DNA of 23,237 nt. It comes from JAXGPP01 sp964436865. Its GTDB lineage: Bacteria > Planctomycetota > Planctomycetia > Pirellulales > Thermoguttaceae. Both the position numbers and the translations under genes were made by a program. The DNA lies in the NCBI GenBank assembly GCA_964436865.1, contig CAYTFK010000078.1, positions 1-23,237 on the forward strand, given 5' to 3'. Numbering within the stretch: the stretch's first letter is position 1; every line of letters starts with the position of its first letter. Positions 1 to 7,937 of this stretch are shown here, piece by piece. A model generated the notes under the pieces. The model made no database searches, was not told the origin of the DNA, and was given only the letters and a program-made list of their open reading frames with translations.

Positions 1-2
1 CG

Positions 3-1604
3 CGGCGATTCCCCCGCGGGCTGCGGCCGATCAGCGATCACGCGCACAGCAAGGGCGTCAAGATCATCGTCTGGTTCGAGCCAGAACGGGTCATGCCCGG
101 CACCTGGCTCTACGAGAACAAACCCGAGTGGCTCTTGCGCCCCGACGGGTCGCAAAACCCGCTGGCAGGGCTGCGATCGTGGTCGTCGCGTGGCCTGGGG
201 GGCAGCGATCCCTGCGTAAACCGCAATCTGTCGGATCAGCCTGTATCGACCGCTGGCATCGTATGGGACCCGGGGCGGCTGGCCTTTCATCCCGGTCCCA
301 AGGGCGAGTACAGCGTCGTCCGCTGGACCGCCCCGGAGGCGGGCGAGTATGCCGTTGCTGCGAAATTCCTCGCCATCGACCAGAACACGACTACCGATGT
401 GCACGTGTTTCACGCCGGGCGGCCGGTGTGGGACGGCTGGATCCGCCTGCACGACCAGGGAAAGGAAGCGAGCTACGACGGCAAGCTCGCCGTGGCAACC
501 GGTGAGACGCTCGATTTCGTCGTCGGTTGGGGCAACGGCGCCCACGTATGCGACTCCACCGGACTGGAGGTGCTCATCACCGGCCCATCGGGCACGGTCT
601 GGGACGCCGCGTCCCAGTTCGATCCGGAGAAGAATCCGACGGCCGCGTGGAGCTACGGCTATCTGCCGCCCGATGCCGCTCCGGAAAGCTCACAGTTCGC
701 GCTCTACGACCATGCCGGCCGGGCGGGCGAAGGGGGCGTTCGGCTCCTGAATATGGGCAATGCGGCCGCCAGGGAGTGGCTCACCGACCACATCGACCGG
801 CTTATCACCGAACAGGGCATCGATCTTTATCGCCAGGATTTCAATATCGATCCGCTGGGCTTCTGGCGGGCGAACGACGAGCCCGACCGGCAGGGAATGA
901 CCGAGAACAGGTATGTCGCGGGCTACCTGGCCTATTGGGATGAATTGCGGCGGCGACATCCGGACATGCTCATCGACTCGTGTGCCAGCGGCGGCCGGCG
1001 GAATGACCTGGAGACGATGCGCCGCGCCGTACCTCTGTGGCGGAGCGATTATGCTTACGAGCCGATCGGCCACCAATCAATGACCTACGGCATCTCGCTC
1101 TGGCTGCCGTACCACGGCACGGGTACGGTCGCCAGCTCGGCCGCTCCCTATTACGGCGGCGGCTATACGGACGTCGAGCCATACGCCTTTTGGAGCAATG
1201 CGGCACCGAGCCTGGGGAGCGGCATCGATGTTCGCGTCCGCGAGATCGACTACGATTCGCTGCGACGGCTCGTGGGCCAGTGGCGAGAGCTGAGCCGGTA
1301 CTATTACGCCGACTTCTACCCGCTGACGCCCTACCCGCAGGACGCCGCGCAGTGGATCGCCTGGCAGTTCCACGATCCCGAACGGGGCGAAGGAGCGGTG
1401 CAAGCCTTCCGCCGTGCCAAGAGCGAAACGGGCGAGATGCGGCTGGTGCTCCACGACCTGAAACCGGAGGCTACATACACGCTTACCGTGTTCGACACGC
1501 CAGGCACCAGCGAAGCCACCGGGCGGCAACTGATGACCGAGGGGCTGCACGTCGAGCTGCCGCAAAGTCCTTCGGCCGCGGTGGTGGTCTACCGAGCCAG
1601 GTAA
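3..1604 (+). CDS. GH36-type alpha-galactosidase, 5' end outside the window
   Basis: The reading frame is open from base 3 and enters the window inside the catalytic barrel, so the start is missing; 533 residues are visible. GH36 enzymes hydrolyse alpha-galactosides with retention. The first 30 residues contain HSKGVKIIVWFEPERV, the typical GH36 strand with WFEPE. The nucleophile motif is YRQDFN (Asp at about residue 279 of the visible part), equivalent to the usual KWDMN. The acid/base region reads DSCASGGRRNDLE followed by WRSDY (Asp about 349), then a TYGISLW segment. About 170 residues (about 60-230) between the WFEPE strand and the nucleophile strand are extra relative to the compact family plan and look like an inserted beta-sandwich module. 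The C-terminus (about 440-533) looks like the usual small beta domain. The gene converges on the HEAT-repeat gene. Family assignment is fairly sure, but substrate specificity is inferred; other GH36 activities are possible. Confidence 0.78.
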   Translation, partial: RRFPRGLRPISDHAHSKGVKIIVWFEPERVMPGTWLYENKPEWLLRPDGSQNPLAGLRSWSSRGLGGSDPCVNRNLSDQPVSTAGIVWDPGRLAFHPGPKGEYSVVRWTAPEAGEYAVAAKFLAIDQNTTTDVHVFHAGRPVWDGWIRLHDQGKEASYDGKLAVATGETLDFVVGWGNGAHVCDSTGLEVLITGPSGTVWDAASQFDPEKNPTAAWSYGYLPPDAAPESSQFALYDHAGRAGEGGVRLLNMGNAAAREWLTDHIDRLITEQGIDLYRQDFNIDPLGFWRANDEPDRQGMTENRYVAGYLAYWDELRRRHPDMLIDSCASGGRRNDLETMRRAVPLWRSDYAYEPIGHQSMTYGISLWLPYHGTGTVASSAAPYYGGGYTDVEPYAFWSNAAPSLGSGIDVRVREIDYDSLRRLVGQWRELSRYYYADFYPLTPYPQDAAQWIAWQFHDPERGEGAVQAFRRAKSETGEMRLVLHDLKPEATYTLTVFDTPGTSEATGRQLMTEGLHVELPQSPSAAVVVYRAR

Positions 1605-1610
1605 AGGCGC

Positions 1611-1632
1611 GGGGCACGATGGTTCGTGCCCC
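1611..1632. terminator. Perfect hairpin between convergent genes, possible bidirectional terminator
   Basis: GGGGCACGA at 1611-1619 pairs perfectly with TCGTGCCCC at 1624-1632 across a TGGT loop. It starts seven bases after the stop of the alpha-galactosidase gene and lies downstream of the convergent HEAT-repeat gene. There is no long T-run on either side, so it is not a textbook intrinsic terminator. A second perfect 7-bp hairpin follows at 1640-1659. Confidence 0.55.
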
Positions 1633-1639
1633 ACACCGG

Positions 1640-1659
1640 GCCGCCGCTCCGTCGGCGGC
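1640..1659. terminator. Second GC-rich hairpin in the convergent gap
   Basis: GCCGCCG at 1640-1646 pairs with CGGCGGC at 1653-1659 across a 6-base loop. It lies 26 bases beyond the stop of the minus-strand HEAT-repeat gene. With the hairpin at 1611-1632 it may separate the two convergent transcripts. No T-tract supports it as a stand-alone terminator. Confidence 0.35.
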
Positions 1660-1685
1660 AGTTGCTCGCTGGATGCGTGCCTGGC

Positions 1686-3743
1686 CTACAGGCCCAGGCG
1701 GTACCGCTTGGCACGGGCGACAATCTGGGGGTCGCTGCTCAGCGTGCTGACGCGATCGAGCAGGGGCCCAAATCGGTCCATGTTGGGCTGCCGCAGGAAG
1801 CGGTGGTGGGCCAACTCGACGATCGCACGGCAGGCGGCCTGGTTCACGGCGGCATCGTCGAGATACGAGGCGATCCATTCGACCGAATCCATCGTTCGAA
1901 CCGTTCCCGCCCGGTCCAGGATCAGTTGCCGGTCCTCCGCCGACGCCGCCAGTTTCATGGCTTCCTGGAGCATGGCCAGCGTCTCGGCTTCCGGCCGATC
2001 GCTTTCGAGTGTGACGACGCGGACATAAGCGCGGAGAGCCGCGCGGCGATGACTCCTGTTCTGGCTGTCGGTGGCCAGGGCGAGCAGCCGATCGGCCACG
2101 TCGGCATTGGGCCAGTTGCACAGCGCGCGGACCGCCGCGTCCTTTGCGGCTGCATCCGGCGATTCCAATGCCGGGGTGATCACGGCCAGCGCCTTGGGAC
2201 CGCCCAATCGGCCGAGGAGTGGCAGGTATTTGGGCGCTTCCGCTCGATCGACCTTCAACAGCGCGGCCAGAACTGGTGCGGCGAGGTCGGCTCCCGCCGG
2301 CAGCTTCTGGCAGACGATGAGAATCGTCTTCTCCACTTCGTCGCGATGCCGGCCTGGCTCGCTATTCAGAAGCAGCTTCACTAGGCGCGGAATGTCGGTG
2401 TCATCGGGATCGGCGATACCGCGGAGGCCGTCGAGGGCGGGGTCGTATACCGCCGGGTCGCTCTGCAGGGCAAGGGCGACGAGCGGGTCGATCGCTTCGT
2501 AATAGCGGAGGGTCTTCAATACTTCAATTACCGGACCGCGGATCTGCGGCCGTTCCTGAAGGGCCGCGAGCATCGCCTGGCCAACCTCCTTGCGGGGCAG
2601 CGACGCGAGCGCCTGCCGGGCGGCCTGCGACAACTCGCCCTCCGCCGCCAGCGTCTCGACCAGCAGCGGAATCACCGACGGATCACCAATCTCGCCCAGG
2701 CAGCGAATGCCGGCCAGCCGCAGAGCCTGGTTGTCGCTCCGCGCCAGTTCCAGCACGAAGGGGAGCGCGCCCTGTCCCTTGCGCGCAGCCAATACTTCCA
2801 CCAGCGCCCGCTGCCCCGCCTCCGACAACTGGCCTAGCCGGCCAGCCGCCGCGTCAAGCTGTTCATCCGAAAGCGATGCAAGCTGGGCCGCAGCCACCAG
2901 GCGGCGGTCGGCATCGTCACCGCCGAGCCAATCGAGGATTGTCGCGGGCCGCGAATCGCCCGCAAGGCTCAGTTGCCCAACCAGTGCGGCACGGCGAACC
3001 CCCGGAGCCTGGCCGGCTTGGCTCAACTTCTCGTAAATCGACCGGGCCTGTTCTGCCTTCCCATCGGCTGCCTGCGCGTCGGCCGAGAGCAGCAGCGGGG
3101 TCGCCAGGCTCTGCGGCGTCGGCATGCCGGCCTTCGCGGCACGCGCACTCAGTTCCGCCGCCGCATCATCGTCGGCGATCTTGCCCAAGGCCCACAGGGC
3201 TGCCGCGGCCACATCGCCGTCCTGGCTGTCGGCCAGCGACTTGAATTGCGCCACCGAGCCGGCATCCTTTCGAGCCGCCAGCGAGTTGATGATTCCAATC
3301 TGGAGCTTGCCCTTCAGCTTCGGCAGCGCAGCCCGCAGTGCGCCAAGCGACTCCTCGCCGGCTATGGCTTCCAGGGCGTGCCGGGCCATTTCCGAGCTCT
3401 CCTCGTTCAGCAGCAGTCGGGCCAGCAGCGGCACTTCGGCCGGTGTACCCACCTGGCGAAGTTGAAGGCAGATATACTGCCGGGCGGCCGGCGTGGTGCC
3501 CTCCGCTTCCAGCAGCTTTGCCAGACGCGCAGCGCAGGCCGCGCGGGTTTCCGGCGAGCCCATCGACGTAATTACCGCCCGGTCGATTGCCAACAGCGGC
3601 GCGATGTCCTGCCCGTACTCGTACGCCGGCAGGGCCTTCCAGGCGTCTTCGGCCGGCATTTCGGCAGCCAAGGCGCGCATGCCGCCGGCCAGAGTGGCGA
3701 TCGCCAGCGCGAACGACAGCAGGAGTGATGTTTTGCGAATCAT
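1686..3743 (-). CDS. Secreted HEAT-repeat protein
   Basis: The product is 685 residues. Residues 1-26 form a signal peptide: a short basic start (MIRKTS), a hydrophobic core and an ALA/AE cleavage site. The rest is an almost continuous array of helical pairs of about 30-40 residues rich in Ala and Leu, for example QALRLAGIRCLGEIGDPSVI and VAAAALWALGKIADDDAA, which is the HEAT pattern. Such solenoids act as protein-binding scaffolds; no catalytic motif is visible. I prefer the start at 3743 over the in-frame ATG at 3758, because AAAGGA lies 6 bases before 3743. The gene begins 27 bases after the stop of the Gfo/Idh/MocA gene on the same strand, so it is probably the last gene of that operon. 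A role beside the exported oxidoreductase is inferred from position only. Confidence 0.8.
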   Translation of the reverse strand: MIRKTSLLLSFALAIATLAGGMRALAAEMPAEDAWKALPAYEYGQDIAPLLAIDRAVITSMGSPETRAACAARLAKLLEAEGTTPAARQYICLQLRQVGTPAEVPLLARLLLNEESSEMARHALEAIAGEESLGALRAALPKLKGKLQIGIINSLAARKDAGSVAQFKSLADSQDGDVAAAALWALGKIADDDAAAELSARAAKAGMPTPQSLATPLLLSADAQAADGKAEQARSIYEKLSQAGQAPGVRRAALVGQLSLAGDSRPATILDWLGGDDADRRLVAAAQLASLSDEQLDAAAGRLGQLSEAGQRALVEVLAARKGQGALPFVLELARSDNQALRLAGIRCLGEIGDPSVIPLLVETLAAEGELSQAARQALASLPRKEVGQAMLAALQERPQIRGPVIEVLKTLRYYEAIDPLVALALQSDPAVYDPALDGLRGIADPDDTDIPRLVKLLLNSEPGRHRDEVEKTILIVCQKLPAGADLAAPVLAALLKVDRAEAPKYLPLLGRLGGPKALAVITPALESPDAAAKDAAVRALCNWPNADVADRLLALATDSQNRSHRRAALRAYVRVVTLESDRPEAETLAMLQEAMKLAASAEDRQLILDRAGTVRTMDSVEWIASYLDDAAVNQAACRAIVELAHHRFLRQPNMDRFGPLLDRVSTLSSDPQIVARAKRYRLGL

Positions 3744-3749
3744 GTTCTG

Positions 3750-3755
3750 TCCTTT
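3750..3755 (-). promoter_or_regulatory. Ribosome binding site deciding the HEAT-repeat start
   Basis: AAAGGA on the minus strand lies 6 bases before the ATG at 3743. It falls inside the codons that would follow the alternative ATG at 3758, so it favours the shorter protein, whose N-terminus is also a cleaner signal peptide. Confidence 0.6.
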
Positions 3756-3770
3756 CATTGCCTGCTGTGC

Positions 3771-5120
3771 TCAAACGGTCCAGGGAGTGCGGGCGGCCCG
3801 CGAGAGCATCCCGTTGGCCTCGTCGTCGCCGACGAAGCGGTCCTGGCTCGGATCCCACTTCAGCTTGCGTCCCAGACGCAGCGCAATGTCCGATACGTTG
3901 CCCAACGTGCTGGCGGCGTGCCCTTCTTCCACGGGTGACACCGGATCCTGCCGTGTGCGGATGCTGCGGAAGAAGTCGGCGGTGTGGCCGGTGTAGGGGT
4001 TGGCATAATCGGGACTGGTGTGCAACGGCTTGTCGGTCGGCTTGAGCTTCACGTCCAACAGCGACGCGGGCTCGGCCCAGATGCCGCTGCGGTCGGCCCG
4101 CACCCAGCCCTCGTCACCGATGAACTTGCAGCCCGACTCGGCCGGATGGCCGATGTCGCTGTAGGTCATCTTCAGGCCGCTCGCCCAGCGCAGTTCCATC
4201 GTCCACGATATCCAGGTGTCGGTCATTCCCTCGGCGGGAAGCACGCCGGTGCCTTCGACCTCAAACGGCTTGTCGAACACCTCGGGGCAGCCCCAGCCGG
4301 CGATGTCGAGATGGTGGACACCCCAGTTGGTGATGAAGCCGGCGCAGTAGTGCGAGATCATGTACATTGCCAGCCATTCGCACCGCTTCTTGTCAAACGG
4401 GATGTACGGCGCCGGGCCGCTCCACCGGTCGTAGTCGAAACCGGCCGGCGGGTCGCAAGGGGGCTCGGCCGGGTAGGAGGTTCCGCCCGGCGCGCCGACT
4501 TCGATCGTATGCACCTTGCCCAGATAGCCGTTGCGGGCCAGTTCGCAGGCGTGGCGAAACTGCCGCTGGCTCCGCTGCTGGGTGCCGGTCTGGAACACGC
4601 AGCCGTAGCGGCGGACCGCGTCGCGGACTTTGATCCCATCAGCGATCCACCGGGTGATGGGCTTCTCGCCGTAGAGGTCCTTGCCCGACTCGATAATGCG
4701 GTTGTAGATCACGCCGTGCCAGTGGTCCGGCACGCAACCCCAGATCGTGTCGATGTCGTCGCGGGCGAGCACATCGAAGAAGTCGTTGTAGATCTCGCAG
4801 CCCTTGTAGCTCTCGGCCCCCAGGCGCTGGGCGTAGAGATTGTTCACCCGTTGCTGTGCCAACAGCGCCCGCTCTCGGCGGCAGTCGGCGATGGCGACGA
4901 CCTGATGATCGGGCAAGGGCGCCATGGCCTCCAGAGAACTGCTTCCCCGGTTGCCCACGCCAAACATGCCGATCGTGATCCGCTCGCTGGCGGCCATCTG
5001 CCCGTTCAACCCCAGCGCTGCGGCCGGAATGAATTGGGGGGCGGCAATCGCGGCCAGCGCGCCGCCGAGAAAACGCCGTCGTGAATGGCGGCTGCTGAAA
5101 CCCTTGGAAACCGTGCTCAT
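3771..5120 (-). CDS. Tat-exported Gfo/Idh/MocA family oxidoreductase
   Basis: The product is 449 residues. It opens with a twin-arginine signal (SRRRFLGG, residues 13-20, then an Ala-rich stretch), so the folded enzyme is probably exported with its nucleotide bound. The Rossmann NAD(P) motif is GVGNRG at 54-59, the family motif EKP is at 152-154, and NWGVHHLDIAGW (about 265-276) carries the active-site-like His and Asp. The C-terminus ends GDDEANGMLSRAARTPWTV, a tail typical of exported planctomycete members. The family interconverts hydroxyl and keto groups on sugars or inositols, or uses NAD transiently in other reactions; the substrate cannot be told. The start at 5120 has GAGAGGAG seven bases upstream; the longer frame from 5165 lacks a good site. 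It is 27 bases from the HEAT-repeat gene downstream and 118 bases after the FAD oxidoreductase gene. Confidence 0.88.
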   Translation of the reverse strand: MSTVSKGFSSRHSRRRFLGGALAAIAAPQFIPAAALGLNGQMAASERITIGMFGVGNRGSSSLEAMAPLPDHQVVAIADCRRERALLAQQRVNNLYAQRLGAESYKGCEIYNDFFDVLARDDIDTIWGCVPDHWHGVIYNRIIESGKDLYGEKPITRWIADGIKVRDAVRRYGCVFQTGTQQRSQRQFRHACELARNGYLGKVHTIEVGAPGGTSYPAEPPCDPPAGFDYDRWSGPAPYIPFDKKRCEWLAMYMISHYCAGFITNWGVHHLDIAGWGCPEVFDKPFEVEGTGVLPAEGMTDTWISWTMELRWASGLKMTYSDIGHPAESGCKFIGDEGWVRADRSGIWAEPASLLDVKLKPTDKPLHTSPDYANPYTGHTADFFRSIRTRQDPVSPVEEGHAASTLGNVSDIALRLGRKLKWDPSQDRFVGDDEANGMLSRAARTPWTV

Positions 5121-5127
5121 TGAACAA

Positions 5128-5135
5128 CTCCTCTC
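5128..5135 (-). promoter_or_regulatory. Ribosome binding site for the Tat oxidoreductase at 5120
   Basis: GAGAGGAG lies 7 bases before the ATG at 5120. It sets the start so that the twin-arginine pair falls at residues 13-15, as expected for a Tat signal, and argues against the upstream ATG at 5165. Confidence 0.65.
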
Positions 5136-5238
5136 GCATTGCCCGACATAACGACCCCTTTCCAACCGCGGCTTTTCAGGCTACCACACTTGCCCGCTTG
5201 CATCCACTGTCGACGATGCCGCCGGCCGATCGCCAACG

Positions 5239-6588
5239 CTACGGCACGATGGCCCCGTGCTCGCGAAGCAGCGACCGCAATTCATCGATCGGCACTTGCG
5301 TCGGCGTGGTCGCCGCACGCGCGGCCAGCGCCGCGGCGGCTCCAGCCGCCTGCCCCATCGCCATCGACGAGGCCTGCACGCGCAGCGCCGAGTTGGCCAG
5401 CCGATCGCTGCTCACCGAGCGTCCGGCGACCAGCAGGTTGCGGCTTCCCTTGGGCACCAGCGCTCCCAGCGGCACGGTCGGCACCACGCCCGGGCGCAGC
5501 GGCTGCGGGCGCACGCCCTTCTCGTCGTGCAGATCGATCGGATAGAACGAGAAGCACACCGCATCGTCGAACCGCCGGCCGCTGGTATAGTCGTCGTGTG
5601 TAATCAGCGTTTCGCCCACGATGCGATACGTTTCGCGGATGCCCGTCTCCTGCGGCATTTTCATGAGGCGCGCGTTTTCGCAACCCGGCAGGCTGCGAAG
5701 GAAGCGGAGCAGGCGCAGCGCCGATTGCCGCCCCGCGATGTTGGCTTGCGTCTTGGTGGCCGCCGTCGACGAATCGGCGCCGAATACGTGCTGGGCGTTG
5801 CTGCCCCGGGCGTGCAGAAAGCCGATGAACGACTGCTCGGGGTGCGACCAGTCACCCGGCTGGAGTTCCCCCGCGTCGATTGCCTTGAGGTACCGCTGCT
5901 GGATGAGCTTCGCGTCAAGCTTCTTCACATCGTAACCGCCGAACTCGAACATCAGCGTTCCCGGCTGGATCGTCGCTTCCCGAAGCCTTGCCAGGCCAAG
6001 CATCCCTACCACGTCGGCCCCGCCGGTGCAGTCGATCAGTTGTCGGCAGGCGACCGTGCGATCGATGCCCTTGCCCGCCGTCTCAACCCGCCAGCCGCCG
6101 TCGGTTGCCGCCACACGCCGTGGAAATTCGTAGTGGCACAGCTTCACACCCGCGGCCAGGCAGGCTTCTTCCGCCATCGCAGCATAGAGCGGCCCGTTCA
6201 CGCGAACTTGGTGCTCGGGATGCCGCGCCGGCACGACGGAGAAATCGGGAAGCGTGCCGCTGTCGAGCGCCACGGCCGCCGTCACCAACTCCCAGCCAAT
6301 GCCGGCAATGATCTGCTTCGTCCAGGCGTGAAACAGCCCCGGGAAGGCGACTCCGCCGGTGGTTGTGGTGCCGCCCAGTTGGCTCCCCATCTCGACGAGC
6401 ATCGTGCGTGCCCCCGCCCGCGCGGCTTGGATTGCGGCGATGGTGCCCGCAGTCCCGCCCCCCACGACCAGCACATCCACCTCATCGCTGACTTCCGCGG
6501 CGGGTCGCTCCTCCGCTGCGACTAATGCGCTTCCAGCCAGGCCGCCGAGGCCAAGTGAGGCCGCTTTGAGAAGGTCGCGTCGTTGCAT
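5239..6588 (-). CDS. Tat-exported FAD-dependent oxidoreductase
   Basis: The product is 449 residues. Residues 1-25 are a twin-arginine-type signal (QRRDLLKAAS then a hydrophobic Gly/Ala/Leu stretch). The dinucleotide fold follows: VLVVGGGTAG at 39-48, then an acidic residue (E66) at the end of the second strand, which binds the FAD ribose. LGGTTTTGGV (71-80) and the C-terminal NLLVAGRSVSS and GQAAGAAAAL segments fit the FAD-dependent oxidoreductase family (PF12831-like) common in Planctomycetota. The reaction is unknown; family members are usually annotated only as FAD oxidoreductases. The ATG at 6588 begins one base after the TGA of the GH28-like gene and has only a weak ribosome site, so translation is probably coupled to that gene. 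An alternative in-frame ATG at 6627 would overlap the upstream gene and displace the Tat signal from the N-terminus. Confidence 0.85.
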   Translation of the reverse strand: MQRRDLLKAASLGLGGLAGSALVAAEERPAAEVSDEVDVLVVGGGTAGTIAAIQAARAGARTMLVEMGSQLGGTTTTGGVAFPGLFHAWTKQIIAGIGWELVTAAVALDSGTLPDFSVVPARHPEHQVRVNGPLYAAMAEEACLAAGVKLCHYEFPRRVAATDGGWRVETAGKGIDRTVACRQLIDCTGGADVVGMLGLARLREATIQPGTLMFEFGGYDVKKLDAKLIQQRYLKAIDAGELQPGDWSHPEQSFIGFLHARGSNAQHVFGADSSTAATKTQANIAGRQSALRLLRFLRSLPGCENARLMKMPQETGIRETYRIVGETLITHDDYTSGRRFDDAVCFSFYPIDLHDEKGVRPQPLRPGVVPTVPLGALVPKGSRNLLVAGRSVSSDRLANSALRVQASSMAMGQAAGAAAALAARAATTPTQVPIDELRSLLREHGAIVP

Positions 6589-6589
6589 A

Positions 6590-7894
6590 TCAGTTCTCGA
6601 CGATGTGAATGCTGCTAAGCGTGACATTGCGCATGTACTCCGGTCCCGGCTGGACGGTCACCGCTTCGCCCGGGACATCATAGCGGATGATGTTGCTGAT
6701 GATCGAGTCGCAGAGCGAACCGCCGATCAGGACCGTATGTGTGGAACGGCTGATGACATTGTTGACGATGATCCGGCTGGTATCGCCCACTGGCGCCACG
6801 CCGCCGCCGTAAGCGCTGTCGCCGATCTTCACCGCCGCGCGGCAACGGACCTCCGGCGGCGAGGTGTCGATCAAACCATCGAGCATGATGTCGTGCATGC
6901 GGACTCCGGGCGTATTGAGCAGGCGGACGATGTGGTGGCCGCCCGCACAGTAGCCCTTGATATTCCTCACAATGATGTGGCGGATGTCGTCCTGCCCCTG
7001 TCCCCGATCCTCCGAGCCGCTCACCATTGTCGAGCCCGTCTGGCCGGCAAGGCTCCCCGGGCGGGGAATCGCGGTGAGGGCCACCAGGTCGTCGCCGGTG
7101 CAGCCGGTGATGTTCTCGATGAGGATGTCATGGCAGCCCATCCGCAGATCGATGCCATCCTGGTTGAGGATGGTCTGGCGGACGCCGTCGATCATCTTCG
7201 ACTGGCTGGAGGAGAAGCTGAGGTCGCGCAGGACCCCATGACCGCAGCGTTCCAGCGAGATGGCCCAGCAGTGCGAGTCCTTGATGGTCAAGTTCTCGAT
7301 GCTGAAGTCGTCGACGAATGCCATCAGGATGCCGATATTCCGCCAGTCGCCCGTCTGGCTTTCTGCGGCGTTGCCTGCGTCGGTGCCGTATGTCCGCTGG
7401 CCAAGCGTCTTGCCGCTGTCGCCCGTCGCTCGCGGCCGATCGGCCCCTTCGAGCACGACGCGGCCCACGCCCCGGATGTGGATGTTCCGCAGCGGCTGGA
7501 TCTCGGTGATCCCCAGGCCGCAGTTCACGCTCCGCATGAAGTTGTCGCGGCAGCGGTCGGAGAGCTTGAGGTGACAGTTATCCAACTCCAGCGTCGTATC
7601 GCCCGGCAGCAGAATGGCCGAATCGAGCAGCCACAGGTCCCGCTGCTGGCGGTCGCGGAGGTTGACCCTTGGAATCACTACGCGGCAGCCGGTTTCGGCA
7701 GCCACAGCGATCGCGCGATTGATCCGTTCGACGTCGCTTCCTTCGAATTCATTGGGAGTCACCACGAGGACAGATTGCCCGGATGGCGCTTGCGCGGTGG
7801 AAGGGATTGGTTCGGCGGCAGTTGCTAGCCAAAGCCAACCGGCTAGGTTCAAGAAGCCGGCTGCCGCCCAGGTCATCAGTCGCATTACGCCCAT
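6590..7894 (-). CDS. Secreted GH28-like (polygalacturonase-type) beta-helix protein
   Basis: The product is 434 residues. Residues 1-27 are a signal peptide ending ATAAEP. DVERINRAIAVAAETGCRVV (54-73) is the entry segment of pectate-lyase/GH28 right-handed beta-helices. The helix body follows with repeated I-x-I-x-N steps. Three GH28-like catalytic segments are visible in order: NQDG at 244-247 (family NTDG), GDD at 267-269 and GGHH at 318-321 (family GHG). The Asp residues for inverting hydrolysis are therefore present, although the third motif is altered. Family enzymes cut galacturonans and related pectic chains, but many planctomycete members act on unknown glycans. The gene lies 43 bases downstream of the dimethylformamidase-like gene and one base upstream of the FAD oxidoreductase start, so all three are likely co-transcribed. 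The exact start is uncertain, since ATGs at 7894 and 7885 both fit. Confidence 0.7.
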   Translation of the reverse strand: MGVMRLMTWAAAGFLNLAGWLWLATAAEPIPSTAQAPSGQSVLVVTPNEFEGSDVERINRAIAVAAETGCRVVIPRVNLRDRQQRDLWLLDSAILLPGDTTLELDNCHLKLSDRCRDNFMRSVNCGLGITEIQPLRNIHIRGVGRVVLEGADRPRATGDSGKTLGQRTYGTDAGNAAESQTGDWRNIGILMAFVDDFSIENLTIKDSHCWAISLERCGHGVLRDLSFSSSQSKMIDGVRQTILNQDGIDLRMGCHDILIENITGCTGDDLVALTAIPRPGSLAGQTGSTMVSGSEDRGQGQDDIRHIIVRNIKGYCAGGHHIVRLLNTPGVRMHDIMLDGLIDTSPPEVRCRAAVKIGDSAYGGGVAPVGDTSRIIVNNVISRSTHTVLIGGSLCDSIISNIIRYDVPGEAVTVQPGPEYMRNVTLSSIHIVEN

Positions 7895-7937
7895 GAATTA
7901 CCAGCTTTCTCGCGGATGGATCAAAGCCCTCTCATCT

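Noticed and set aside
3984..5084. 366-codon + strand frame opposite the first Tat Gfo/Idh/MocA gene
   Set aside because: The minus-strand frame has a Tat signal, Rossmann and EKP motifs and a good ribosome site. The + strand frame has low-complexity composition and no family features.
5121..5238. Independent promoter for the first Tat Gfo/Idh/MocA gene
   Set aside because: A TAGCCT-like stretch is present on the minus strand, but no convincing -35 element accompanies it. Read-through from the FAD gene is as likely.
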